Part shown: positions 25,953 through 33,745 of the stretch, piece by piece | How positions within the stretch are numbered: the first letter of the stretch is position 1 | Layout of the letters: each line of letters starts with the position of its first letter | DNA from: Micromonospora lupini | Lineage (GTDB): Bacteria > Actinomycetota > Actinomycetes > Mycobacteriales > Micromonosporaceae | Direction of reading: 5' to 3' | Assembly (NCBI RefSeq): GCF_026342015.1 | Contig: NZ_JAPENL010000002.1 | Coordinates: 1,307,001-1,371,000, forward strand | DNA length: 64,000 bases | Program-made: the position numbers and the translations under genes | The notes under the pieces: generated by a model | What the model saw: the letters and a program-made list of their open reading frames with translations, nothing else | Told to the model about the DNA's origin: nothing | The model's database searches: none

Positions 25953-28634
25953 TTAGCCGATGGCCATGTCGACGAAGCGGGACAGGTGCAGCTGGGCCGC
26001 GACAGTCACCGTGTCGGTCGGCCCATTCCGATGCTTGGCAATTATGAAATCCGCCTCTCCCGCCCGCGGCGACTCCTTGTCGTAGTAGTCGTCACGGTGC
26101 AGCAGGATGACCACGTCGGCATCCTGCTCGATCGAGTTGTGGGTGGCGATGCCGTTGGCGATGAAGTTGTGCTTCTCAAGCACTGTCGCGTCGAACACCT
26201 CCTGCTCACCGATCGACTCGATGGACACGATCGAGTCCCAGAAGATGTCGTTGGTGGCGTGCAGGTCCAGGTCGGCAGCGTCCAGGACGCCAGCGATCGC
26301 CGCCAGCCGGGAGCGGCTGGGCGCATGCTTCCAGAGGGTGCTGCCGCAGAACTGGGTGCCGATCGCCTTCGCAAACTCGCGATGGGTCATCCCCTGCTCG
26401 ACCAGGATCTCCTTGACCCTGGCCCACACCTCGCGCGGCACCGTGTCGACGTTTGTGTTGCTCTCCGTCGCCTCCAGCGAGGCAAGGAGAGCGGTACAGC
26501 CCTCCGACCGCTGCCCGTGGACGCCAATCTCGCGCAGGAACCTCAACTGGTCGTCGCGGCCGGAGATGTCGAGTGTGTACTGCGGACGATGACCCACCAC
26601 TGGGACGTTCTTCAGCCGGGCCGTGATGCCATACCTCAGGAGCAGTCGAGAGATGTCCTCAAGCAAACGTCGGCTCGTGGACGCGAAGTAGACGCGTCCG
26701 CCGCGACCTGACTTGTTGACGGTCACCGACCCGTCCGTCGACCACAGGTGGCCCAGGAATCTAGTGATCTGCTCCTTCGGCAGGCTGAAGAGAGGCGGGG
26801 GAAGGAATTTCTCGTGTGCTCTGAGGCCGAAGAGCCCCAGGCTGTCCAGCCACTCCGCGATCGGGTTACGCCGACCACGCGCCAGTCGGTACGGAGCGGG
26901 CAGGCGGAGCGTGGTCACTCTCGCCACCGGATAGTCGTCACGCACGGCGCTGATCCCGAAATGCTTCGCCGCGTCCGTCACAGCCTGGAGGTTCAGCTCA
27001 TCGCAACTCGCGTACCGGATCGGCTGCCGCCGCACGAAGGAACCATCGCCGAGGAGATGCGCCAACATGACGACCTCGGCGTCGTCCCACGGCCGGACGG
27101 CCATGGGAGGCGGCAGGTGTCGCGGCGTGGCGATGCGGTCTCCCGGCGAAAGTTCACCCAGGGGCACCCATCCGGTGAATGCCAGGAACGGGTGGTTGGC
27201 TGTGGCGTCAATTCGCTTGCCCGAGGCGAGGGTCAAACGGAAGACCTCGCGGGTACCACTGGGAAAGACGTGGGTCATGGTGCGCGGGGTGTAGCGAAGG
27301 CCCTCATCCAGTGCCCAGACCGGGATGTCCTTCGCGCTGTTGGCGAGCAGCTCACCGAGCGTGATCTCGCTATTGTCATCCGCCCGTATCAGCCGGGTAT
27401 CAGCCGTGAGGCACCCAGATTCCCGCAAATCGGACAGTTGCGGGCGCTTGTCGGTGCGCTGCTCGGGACCACGGTTCAGCTGGCTGACCGCGATGACTGG
27501 GCACTCGACCTCCTTGGCGAGCAGCTTCAGGCCACGGGAGAGGTCCGCGACCTCCTGCTGCCGACTCTCGGTGCGCTTCGGCGAAGTCATCAGCTGGAGA
27601 TAGTCGACCACGATCATCTTGAGGTCGTGTCGCTGCTTGAGCCGGCGGGCCTTCGCCCGGATCTCCATCAGGTTCATGCTCGGGGTGTCGTCGACGAACA
27701 GCGGCGCCTCGCTGATCTCACCCATGCATCGGGCCAGCTTGGTCCAGTCGTCGTCGGAGAGCTGCCCGCTGCGCAGCACGTGCAGTGGCACCCGTGCCTC
27801 GGCCGAGAGCAGTCGCATGACGATCTCGACCTTGCTCATTTCCAGCGAAAAGATGGCAGCAGCCTGGTTGGCGCGAATGGCAGCATTTCTGGCAAAGTCC
27901 ATGCTAGCGGTCGATTTGCCGAGACCAGGCCTGCCCGCCACGATAATTAGCTGGCCGGCATGCAGGCCGTTGAGCAGCCGGTCCAGGTCGGTGAAGCCGG
28001 TCGGCACGCCGGTCATCATCCCGCCCTGCGCACCCACCGCCTCGATCTCGTCGAGCGTCGGCTGGAGCATGTCGGCCAGGACCGCGAAGTCCTCGCTGAC
28101 CCGCCGTTCGGTGACGTCGTAGACGGCCTGCTGCGCGAGGTCCACGACGTCGTCGACGTCGCGGCTGCCACCGTTGGCGGTGCCGTAGCCCAGTTGCACG
28201 ATCTTGGTGCCGGCCTCGACCAGCCGCCGCAGCACCGCGCGCTCGCTGACGATCCGCGCGTAGTACGCCGCGTTCGCGGCGGTGGGCACGCTGGCGATGA
28301 GTGTGTGCAGGTAGGGCGCGCCGCCGACGCGGACGAGGTCGCCGGAGTCGGCGAGCGCCGCCGCCACGGTGATCGAGTCGGCCGGCTCACCCCGGCCGTA
28401 GATGTCCAGGATGACGTCGAAGATTGTGGCGTGCACCGGTCGGTAGAAGTCGTTGGTCTTGAGGATCTCGACGACGTCGGCGATGGCGTCCTTGGAGAGC
28501 AGCATGCCGCCGAGGACGCACTGCTCGGCCGCGACGTCCTGGGGTGGTGTCTTGTCGAACTGGCCGTCCCGCTGCACGGGCGGCTGGCCGCCGCCGGGCC
28601 GTGACTCCGCGCGCCTGTCGTCGGTGACCGACAC
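25953..28634 (-). CDS. dnaB: Replicative DNA helicase DnaB with in-frame intein
   Basis: 893 residues from a GTG at 28634 preceded by GGAGGGGGG; a GTG at 28649 is also in frame. The exteins total 467 residues, the normal DnaB size. The N-terminal domain contains PQDVAAEQCVLGGML, and the RecA-like domain has Walker A GRPGLGKS, Walker B VVDYLQLM and the H4 motif. The H4 sequence DLRESG/SIEQDAD is split by the intein, so the helicase is inactive until splicing. DnaB unwinds DNA at the fork. The gene sits between the MDMPI gene and a region with DnaA boxes, on the same strand as the S6 operon but separated by the membrane-protein gene at 29 kb. Confidence 0.97.
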   Translation of the reverse strand: MSVTDDRRAESRPGGGQPPVQRDGQFDKTPPQDVAAEQCVLGGMLLSKDAIADVVEILKTNDFYRPVHATIFDVILDIYGRGEPADSITVAAALADSGDLVRVGGAPYLHTLIASVPTAANAAYYARIVSERAVLRRLVEAGTKIVQLGYGTANGGSRDVDDVVDLAQQAVYDVTERRVSEDFAVLADMLQPTLDEIEAVGAQGGMMTGVPTGFTDLDRLLNGLHAGQLIIVAGRPGLGKSTASMDFARNAAIRANQAAAIFSLEMSKVEIVMRLLSAEARVPLHVLRSGQLSDDDWTKLARCMGEISEAPLFVDDTPSMNLMEIRAKARRLKQRHDLKMIVVDYLQLMTSPKRTESRQQEVADLSRGLKLLAKEVECPVIAVSQLNRGPEQRTDKRPQLSDLRESGCLTADTRLIRADDNSEITLGELLANSAKDIPVWALDEGLRYTPRTMTHVFPSGTREVFRLTLASGKRIDATANHPFLAFTGWVPLGELSPGDRIATPRHLPPPMAVRPWDDAEVVMLAHLLGDGSFVRRQPIRYASCDELNLQAVTDAAKHFGISAVRDDYPVARVTTLRLPAPYRLARGRRNPIAEWLDSLGLFGLRAHEKFLPPPLFSLPKEQITRFLGHLWSTDGSVTVNKSGRGGRVYFASTSRRLLEDISRLLLRYGITARLKNVPVVGHRPQYTLDISGRDDQLRFLREIGVHGQRSEGCTALLASLEATESNTNVDTVPREVWARVKEILVEQGMTHREFAKAIGTQFCGSTLWKHAPSRSRLAAIAGVLDAADLDLHATNDIFWDSIVSIESIGEQEVFDATVLEKHNFIANGIATHNSIEQDADVVILLHRDDYYDKESPRAGEADFIIAKHRNGPTDTVTVAAQLHLSRFVDMAIG
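26136..27413 (-). mobile_element. DnaB intein with LAGLIDADG homing endonuclease
   Basis: 426 residues from Cys1 (CLTADTRL) to the terminal His-Asn (NGIATHN), followed by Ser+1 of the C-extein. Splicing block B is read in ATANHPFLAF (T-x-x-H) and block F in EVFDATVLEKHNF. Two LAGLIDADG-like motifs, HLLGDGSF and HLWSTDGSV, each keep the acidic residue, so the homing endonuclease may be active. The insertion point (RESG/SIEQ) is, from memory, the same as for the Synechocystis DnaB intein. Confidence 0.95.
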
Positions 28635-29031
28635 CGGTCCCCCCTCCACTGCGTCGGATCCGGTCCCAGCTCTACCGCTGGGGTACGACAGTTCTCCTCC
28701 GACCAGGCCGGTCGATCGGGGGCCATCGCCGGCGGTCGAGGGCCAACCATACGGACCCCGAGGTCAGCGACTCAACAAGCCCGGTGGACGAGCCTCGGGA
28801 CAACCTGTGGACACCGGTGGACGAGCATGTGCGCAGGGTGTGCACAGGCTGTGGACAACGGTTGGGGAATTCTCAGCCACAAGCCTCTGAGCTGCTGAAA
28901 CGCGGTCCCCAGCCTGTGGAGGAGAATATTTCGGTCGGTTCTGTGACACGATCTTCCCGTACTATCTCCAGCGAACGGCTACACCTGGACAGCGGATTAC
29001 GCTTTCGGTTCAGAAGGGTCACACTCCGGCC
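28635..29031. promoter_or_regulatory. Divergent dnaB upstream region with DnaA boxes
   Basis: About 400 bases without a gene. TGTGGACAA (28850-28858) is a perfect actinobacterial DnaA box. TGTGGACAC (28806-28814) matches at eight of nine positions, and weaker relatives occur near 28840 and 28915. The cluster lies 170-220 bases upstream of dnaB. It suggests that DnaA influences dnaB or the divergent gene; no AT-rich unwinding element typical of an origin is present. Confidence 0.5.
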
Positions 29032-30570
29032 GTGAGTTACCGGGACTGGGGACGCGGGGAGGGCAGCCCGCGCGAGCGCCCGCCGACCGCCTCGTGGGTT
29101 GAGCCCATGCTGCCCGCTCGGGTCGACCCGTACGACGAGGACGCGCGCTATCGCACCTCCAGTCGGCGGCGCGCGCTGGACCGTGGGCAGGACGAACCGG
29201 TCGACGCCTACCTGCCGCGGTGGGCGCTTGAGTCGGGGGTTCGGCACGCCGACGGCGGTGGCCGGCATGCCGCGCCCGACGAGGACGAGCCCGAGGTCGA
29301 GGTCGAGCGTCCGAGTTCGGGGGGCGGCTGGCGGAGCGCCGAGACGACGGGTCCCCGACGGCGTGCCATCGAGACGGGTTGGCGCGAGCAGCCGGCGATC
29401 GGCGCGGGCCCCGATTCGGACCACACCCGGGAGTGGACGCTCGACCGACCGCAGGAGCGGGGGTACGCGGGCCGTCGGCGTGCCGACGCGGCGGAGGAGG
29501 AGCCGGTCTCCGGCGCGGCCCCGGATCGTCGTCCCCGCCGTGCGCCCGCAGGCCGTCCGCAGGTGATCTGGTCCGGTGGGGACCTGGAGGCCGACTCGGC
29601 CGAGGTCACGGCTCCTCCGGAGCCGAGCCGGCCGACGCGACGCAGCCGGCGGGCGGCGGAGGAGTCCTGGACGCGTCCGGCGGTGGATCCGTGGGAACGC
29701 GGGTCGGAGCGGGCCGCGGAGCCGGAGTCGTCGTACGCGCCCGCGGTGGATCCGTGGGACGCCTCGGGTGTGCACGCGTGGCCGCCGGCCGGCCCGGACG
29801 GCACGGACCTGAGCGAGCAGTGGTCGCAGGCGGAAGGCGTCGGTGGCTGGGAGCGGTCGGACCGCACCGGCCAGTGGGAACGCTCGGCTGTCGAGGACGA
29901 TCAGTGGGACCGCACGCTCCCACCCCGTTCGGACCGGTTCACGGCGGCCGAGGGGTGGTCCAGTCGGGACAACGGTTTCTGGCCCGGGACGCGGTTGTCC
30001 GGCGACGATCCGCGCTGGATGGATACGACGACGTCGGCGCCCCGGTCGCCGGTGGTGGGCTACACGGCTCCGCGACCGCGCAGTGCTCCCGTACCCCCGG
30101 ATGGCGCGCGGCGTCGGGCGGACCGGTCGCCGGTCGGCGCGGCGTCGGTCCGGCGGCGGGTCGAGTCGGTGGCCACGGGAGGTTGGGCGCGTCGTCTGGA
30201 GGACGACCTGCTCGACCCGGATCCCGGTGGGTCCGTCCGTCCTCTGCTCTACACCGCCGCCTGTTACCTGGTGCCGGCTGTGCTGATCTTCCTGTGGTTG
30301 CTGACGTTGGACGGGCAGGCGCCGGCGGGGTGTGTCACCGACATCAGCGGGGGTGGCTGCGACTCCGCTCGGTCACGCGCGCTGGAGTCGCTGTTGGCCG
30401 GCTCGCCGCGGTTCGGGTTGGCGCTGGTGAGCAGTCTGGTGGTGGCTGCCCTGCTGCGGCGGGTCGGGACGACGTGGCGGTCGGCCACGATCGCGCTGGC
30501 CGCGGCGGTGGTCGGCGGTGGTCTCTCCACGGTGCTGATCAGCGTGGTGACCGGTCAGCCGATCGGCTGA
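29032..30570 (+). CDS. Hypothetical protein: long charged low-complexity region plus C-terminal membrane helices
   Basis: 512 residues, GTG start. Residues 1-395 are Arg/Glu/Asp/Pro/Trp-rich, apparently disordered, with repeated PAVDPWE- and GQWERS-like phrases. Residues about 400-512 contain three hydrophobic segments (LLYTAACYLVPAVLIFLWLL, the FGLALVSSLVVAALL region and the IALAAAVVGGGL region) with two cysteines in the loop between the first two. I do not recognise a family. Its position opposite dnaB, across DnaA boxes, is the only context clue. A strong terminator follows. Confidence 0.75.
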   Translation: MSYRDWGRGEGSPRERPPTASWVEPMLPARVDPYDEDARYRTSSRRRALDRGQDEPVDAYLPRWALESGVRHADGGGRHAAPDEDEPEVEVERPSSGGGWRSAETTGPRRRAIETGWREQPAIGAGPDSDHTREWTLDRPQERGYAGRRRADAAEEEPVSGAAPDRRPRRAPAGRPQVIWSGGDLEADSAEVTAPPEPSRPTRRSRRAAEESWTRPAVDPWERGSERAAEPESSYAPAVDPWDASGVHAWPPAGPDGTDLSEQWSQAEGVGGWERSDRTGQWERSAVEDDQWDRTLPPRSDRFTAAEGWSSRDNGFWPGTRLSGDDPRWMDTTTSAPRSPVVGYTAPRPRSAPVPPDGARRRADRSPVGAASVRRRVESVATGGWARRLEDDLLDPDPGGSVRPLLYTAACYLVPAVLIFLWLLTLDGQAPAGCVTDISGGGCDSARSRALESLLAGSPRFGLALVSSLVVAALLRRVGTTWRSATIALAAAVVGGGLSTVLISVVTGQPIG

Positions 30571-30598
30571 CGGCGGGCCTGTCCTGCCAGGGCATGCG

Positions 30599-30634
30599 CG
30601 AGGGCCCGCACCGATCGCTCGGTGCGGGCCCTCG
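30599..30634. terminator. Bidirectional terminator hairpin
   Basis: Perfect 16-bp stem (30599-30614 with 30619-30634) around a TCGC tetraloop, located between the convergent hypothetical gene and rplI. Confidence 0.85.
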
Positions 30635-30652
30635 TCGTGGTGCAGCTGGTCG

Positions 30653-31099
30653 TCAGCCCTGAACGACGTTCAGGTTGAACGACGCGGTGACCTCGGGGTG
30701 CAGCTTGATCTTCACCGGGTAGGTGCCTGTCGACTTGATGTGACCGGGCACCTCCAGCCGGCGACGGTCGAGGACCGGACCGCCGGCGCCCTTGACGGCG
30801 TCGACGATCTCGGCCGAGGTGACCGAGCCGAAGAGCCGACCGCCGTCGCCGGCGCGGGCCTTCAGGTTGACCTTGAGACCCTCGAGCTGACCCTTGACCT
30901 CGTTCGCGTGGTCGAGGTCGCGGATCTCGCGGGCCGAACGGGCCCGCTTGATGACCGTGACCTGCTTTTCCGCGCCCTTGGTCCAGGCGATCGCGAAGCC
31001 CTGCGGCAGCAGGTAGTTACGGCCGAAGCCGTCCTTGACCTCGACGATGTCGCCCGGGGCACCGAGGCCGGAAACTTCCTGAGTCAGGATGATCTTCAT
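30653..31099 (-). CDS. rplI: 50S ribosomal protein bL9
   Basis: 148 residues, the normal length. It starts MKIILTQEVSGLGAPGDIVEVKDG and contains GFGRNYLLPQGFA, the diagnostic L9 N-terminal signature that binds 23S rRNA, followed by the long connecting helix and the C-terminal domain. It is last in the rpsF-ssb-rpsR-rplI operon, 14 bases after rpsR. Confidence 0.98.
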   Translation of the reverse strand: MKIILTQEVSGLGAPGDIVEVKDGFGRNYLLPQGFAIAWTKGAEKQVTVIKRARSAREIRDLDHANEVKGQLEGLKVNLKARAGDGGRLFGSVTSAEIVDAVKGAGGPVLDRRRLEVPGHIKSTGTYPVKIKLHPEVTASFNLNVVQG

Positions 31100-31113
31100 A
31101 TCGGTGCCTCCTC

Positions 31114-31353
31114 TCAGCGGGCCGTTGCGGTGTACGGCAGGAGCGCCATCTCGCGGGCGTTCTTGACCGCGCGGGCGATCTGCCGCTGCTGCTGCGAGGT
31201 CACACCGGTGACCCGCCGAGCGCGGATCTTGCCGCGGTCGGAGATGAACTTACGCAGCAGCGCCGTGTCCTTGTAATCGATATAGGTGATCCCGTCCTTG
31301 TCGAGCGGGTTCACCTTCTTCTTCGGCTTGCGAAGTGCCGCAGCCTTGGCCAT
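31114..31353 (-). CDS. rpsR: 30S ribosomal protein bS18, zinc-free variant
   Basis: 79 residues. The core IDYKDTALLRKFISDRGKI and RARRVTG are unmistakable S18. In zinc-binding S18 the N-terminal region carries CxxC and the later loop carries Cys and His. Here those positions read NPLDKDG and GVTSQQQ, so all four zinc ligands are absent. This is therefore a C-minus type placed in the primary S6 operon. The ATG at 31353 fits; a start at 31395 would add unrelated residues and run up to the ssb stop codon. Confidence 0.96.
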   Translation of the reverse strand: MAKAAALRKPKKKVNPLDKDGITYIDYKDTALLRKFISDRGKIRARRVTGVTSQQQRQIARAVKNAREMALLPYTATAR

Positions 31354-31394
31354 TGACCTTGCTCCTGGTTTGCGATCGCGGGCGCTCGGCGCCA

Positions 31395-31913
31395 TTAGAA
31401 CGGAGGCTCCTCGTCGAAGTTGCCGCCCGAACCAGCACGCGCGGGAGAGGGTGCGGCCGAAGCCCAGGGGTCGTCGAAGTTGCCTCCGCCGCCACCCTGG
31501 CCACCACCACCGCCGCCACCACCGAAGCCGCCGCCACCGCCACCGGAGCGGGACATCTTCTGCACCTTCGCCGTGGCGTAGCGCAGCGACGGGCCGATCT
31601 CGTCGACCTCAAGCTCGATGACTGTGCGCTTCTCACCCTCGCGGGTCTCGTACGACCGCTGACGCAGCCGACCCGAGACGATCACGCGGGCGCCCCGCTG
31701 CAGCGACTCGGCGACGTGCTCCGCCGCCTGACGCCACACGGTGCAAGCCAGGAAGAGCGGCTCGCCGTCCTTCCACTCATTGGTGGTCTTGTCCATGAAA
31801 CGGGGCGTCGAAGCGACCCGGAACTTGGCGACCGCCGCACCGGACGGGGTGAACCGCAACTCGGGGTCATCGGTCAGGTTGCCGATGACCGTGATGGTGG
31901 TGTCTCCTGCCAT
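31395..31913 (-). CDS. ssb: Single-stranded DNA-binding protein
   Basis: 172 residues. The OB fold is read from TTITVIGNLTDDPELRFTP to the region of GEKRTVIELEVDEIGPS. A Gly-rich linker with long glycine runs follows, and the C-terminus NFDEEPPF carries the acidic DEEPPF tip that recruits replication and repair proteins. The ATG at 31913 is preceded by GAGGAG. It lies between rpsF and rpsR, as in other actinobacteria. The 108-base gap to rpsF holds a small imperfect hairpin (31942-31966). Confidence 0.98.
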   Translation of the reverse strand: MAGDTTITVIGNLTDDPELRFTPSGAAVAKFRVASTPRFMDKTTNEWKDGEPLFLACTVWRQAAEHVAESLQRGARVIVSGRLRQRSYETREGEKRTVIELEVDEIGPSLRYATAKVQKMSRSGGGGGGFGGGGGGGGQGGGGGNFDDPWASAAPSPARAGSGGNFDEEPPF

Positions 31914-32021
31914 GACCATCTCCTCGCGCACTCAGCGTCTCGCCGTACAGGCTCTCAGAGCCGTACGACAGAGTCGCGGAGGCTGATCCGGGCGAACCGG
32001 GTTGAATGCCGGACTGAATGC

Positions 32022-32312
32022 TTAGCGCATCTCCGGCCGGATGACCTTGGTGCGCAGCACGGACTCGTTCAGCCGGAGCTGACGGTCCAGCTCGGCCACG
32101 GCAGCAGGCGTAGCCTGCAGGTCGACGACGGCGTAGATGCCCTCGGCCTTTTTGTTGATCTCGAACGCGAGGCGCCTGCGGCCCCACACGTCCGTCTTCT
32201 CAACCGAGCCACCCGCGGTCCGAATCACGTTCAGGTACGTGTCGAGCGACGGGGCGACGGTGCGTTCCTCGAGGCTGGGGTCGAGGATCACCATGATCTC
32301 GTAATGACGCAA
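32022..32312 (-). CDS. rpsF: 30S ribosomal protein bS6
   Basis: 96 residues reading MRHYEIMVILDPSLEERT at the start, with KTDVWGRRRLAFEINKKAEGIY in the middle, typical of S6. The start codon is TTG (32310-32312), about ten bases after a strong AGGAGG. That site lies in a leader able to pair it with an upstream ACCTCCTG, so translation is probably controlled. It is first in the operon with ssb, rpsR and rplI. S6 binds S18 in the 30S platform. Confidence 0.97.
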   Translation of the reverse strand: MRHYEIMVILDPSLEERTVAPSLDTYLNVIRTAGGSVEKTDVWGRRRLAFEINKKAEGIYAVVDLQATPAAVAELDRQLRLNESVLRTKVIRPEMR

Positions 32313-32321
32313 GACGTGCTC

Positions 32322-32366
32322 ACCTCCTGTGGGCTAAGCGGCCACGGTCCTTCCGTGGCAGGAGGT
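32322..32366 (-). promoter_or_regulatory. Candidate S6:S18 leader, SD-sequestering hairpin of rpsF
   Basis: Read on the minus strand, ACCTCCTG (32366-32359) is perfectly complementary to CAGGAGGT (32329-32322), which contains the rpsF Shine-Dalgarno. Between them is an inner stem GCCACGG/CCGTGGC (32359-32341) with an AAGGA loop, followed by a 3' bulge beginning CCG if the inner stem is shortened by one pair. The known S6:S18 leader motif also has two stems and a conserved CCG in a bulge. I infer autoregulation of the operon by the S6-S18 complex. Confidence 0.6.
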
Positions 32367-32482
32367 CGTGCGTCGCTGCCCGCACGTGCCGGGGGAACCC
32401 GGCCGGACGCGGACAACCTGACCAGGATACCCGGTCCGGACGATCATGCCCGGGGGTGGTCGGGTCGGTGTCCCACGCACAC

Positions 32483-32533
32483 CGACGGGGGCCCGCCACC
32501 CGACCGTTACTGGTCGGTGGCGAGCCCCCGTCG
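32483..32533. other. Strong imperfect hairpin upstream of rpsF
   Basis: Ten paired bases (32483-32492 with 32524-32533), a small mismatch, then eleven or so further pairs with one bulged C close on a GTTACT-type loop. It lies between divergent genes, about 170 bases upstream of the rpsF start, and is not behind any gene. It may be part of the rpsF 5' UTR, an attenuator, or the terminator of an unseen transcript. Beyond it to 32953 I see no gene. A weak minus-strand promoter (TTGTAT, 16 bases, GATAAA near 32625-32655) is possible. Confidence 0.45.
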
Positions 32534-32953
32534 ACGAGGCCGCGGAGCGTCCCGTCCGCATTCCTTGGGTGGGACCTGGGGAGGAACGACCACACCGATG
32601 AGGTTGGACCGAGGACGCCCCGCGGAGCTTTATCGTGTTGTTATCTGACGATACAACGGCTCTCGTGCCTTGTTGGGGCAAAAGGCGGAATTTTCCGAGA
32701 TTCTGCGGTGGCGGAGATCTGGCACGTCGGGGGGCCGCCCCCGCGGCGCCGGGCCGCGCCGCAGGGGTGACCTCGCTCCAAGCCGACGAGCGCCGACTGC
32801 CATGCGCGGTGTACCCGCCACGCGCAGCCCCGGGCCCTGCTCGCCGGGTTCCATCAGATCAACGATCGTCGAGCAGCCGGGGTGACGCGACGAGCGGCGA
32901 CACCGCGCCGGCCGTCACCGCAGCCGTCGGGGTCGCGACGTAGGCTCGCTGCC

Positions 32954-33745
32954 ATGCGTATCGGAGCCCACGTCGACTCGACCGACCCGCTGGCGGAGGC
33001 GGCCGCCCGGTCCGCCGACACCGTGCAGTTCTTCCTCTCCGACCCGCAGGGATGGAAGGCCCCCAAGCCGCGGGAGGACGCCGAGCGGCTGCGCGCCTCC
33101 GAGGTCGACCTCTACGTGCACGCGCCGTACGTCATCAACGTGGCGACCCTCAACAACCGCATCCGGATCCCCAGCCGCAAGCTGCTGCTGGGCCACGCCA
33201 CCGCGGCGGCCGCGATCGGCGCCCGGGGCCTGATCGTCCACGGCGGGCACGTCAACGCCGGGGACAACCTGGCGGTCGGCTTCGACAACTGGCGCAAGAC
33301 ATTCGCGTACGCGGCCGACTCCGGCGGCTTCGGCGTCCCCGTCCTCATCGAGAACACCGCAGGCGGCGACAACGCCTGCGCCCGCCGGCTGGACGCGCTG
33401 GCCCGGCTCTGGGACGCCATCGGCGACCACGAGGTCGGCTTCTGCCTCGACACGTGCCACGCGTATGCCGGTGGCGAGGAGTTGCTCGGCCTCGTCGACC
33501 GGGTGAAGGCGATCACCGGTCGGATCGATCTGGTGCACGCCAACAACTCCAAGGGCGCGTTCAACTCCGGTCAGGACCGGCACGACAACCTGGACGGCGG
33601 GACGATCGACCCGGAGCTGGTGGTGGCCGTGATCCGGGCCGCCGGAGCGCCGGTGGTCGTCGAGACCCCGGGTGGCGTGTCCGGTCAGGCGGCCGACATC
33701 GACTTCCTCCGCCAGCAGCTCGGGACGGAGCGCCCGGCAGCATGA
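32954..33745 (+). CDS. nfo: Deoxyribonuclease IV (AP endonuclease, Nfo family)
   Basis: 263 residues with the TIM-barrel zinc ligands in order: MRIGAHVD, HAPYVINVA, VHGGHV, LIENTAGG, CLDTCHAYAGG, VHANNSK, RHDNLDGG and ETPG. Endonuclease IV cleaves 5' of abasic sites. TAGGCT at 32941-32946 lies seven bases before the ATG, so the mRNA may be leaderless. The stop overlaps the next gene as ATGA. Its product could act in base-excision repair alongside the EndoQ-like fusion at 4.6 kb, but the two genes are not linked. Confidence 0.95.
   Translation: MRIGAHVDSTDPLAEAAARSADTVQFFLSDPQGWKAPKPREDAERLRASEVDLYVHAPYVINVATLNNRIRIPSRKLLLGHATAAAAIGARGLIVHGGHVNAGDNLAVGFDNWRKTFAYAADSGGFGVPVLIENTAGGDNACARRLDALARLWDAIGDHEVGFCLDTCHAYAGGEELLGLVDRVKAITGRIDLVHANNSKGAFNSGQDRHDNLDGGTIDPELVVAVIRAAGAPVVVETPGGVSGQAADIDFLRQQLGTERPAA

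Noticed and set aside
25902..27950. Plus-strand frames opposite dnaB and its intein
   Set aside because: The minus strand carries continuous helicase and intein motifs, and the opposite frames have no sensible product.
28635..29031. Possible replication origin beside dnaB
   Set aside because: Few boxes, GC-rich throughout, and no dnaA neighbourhood.
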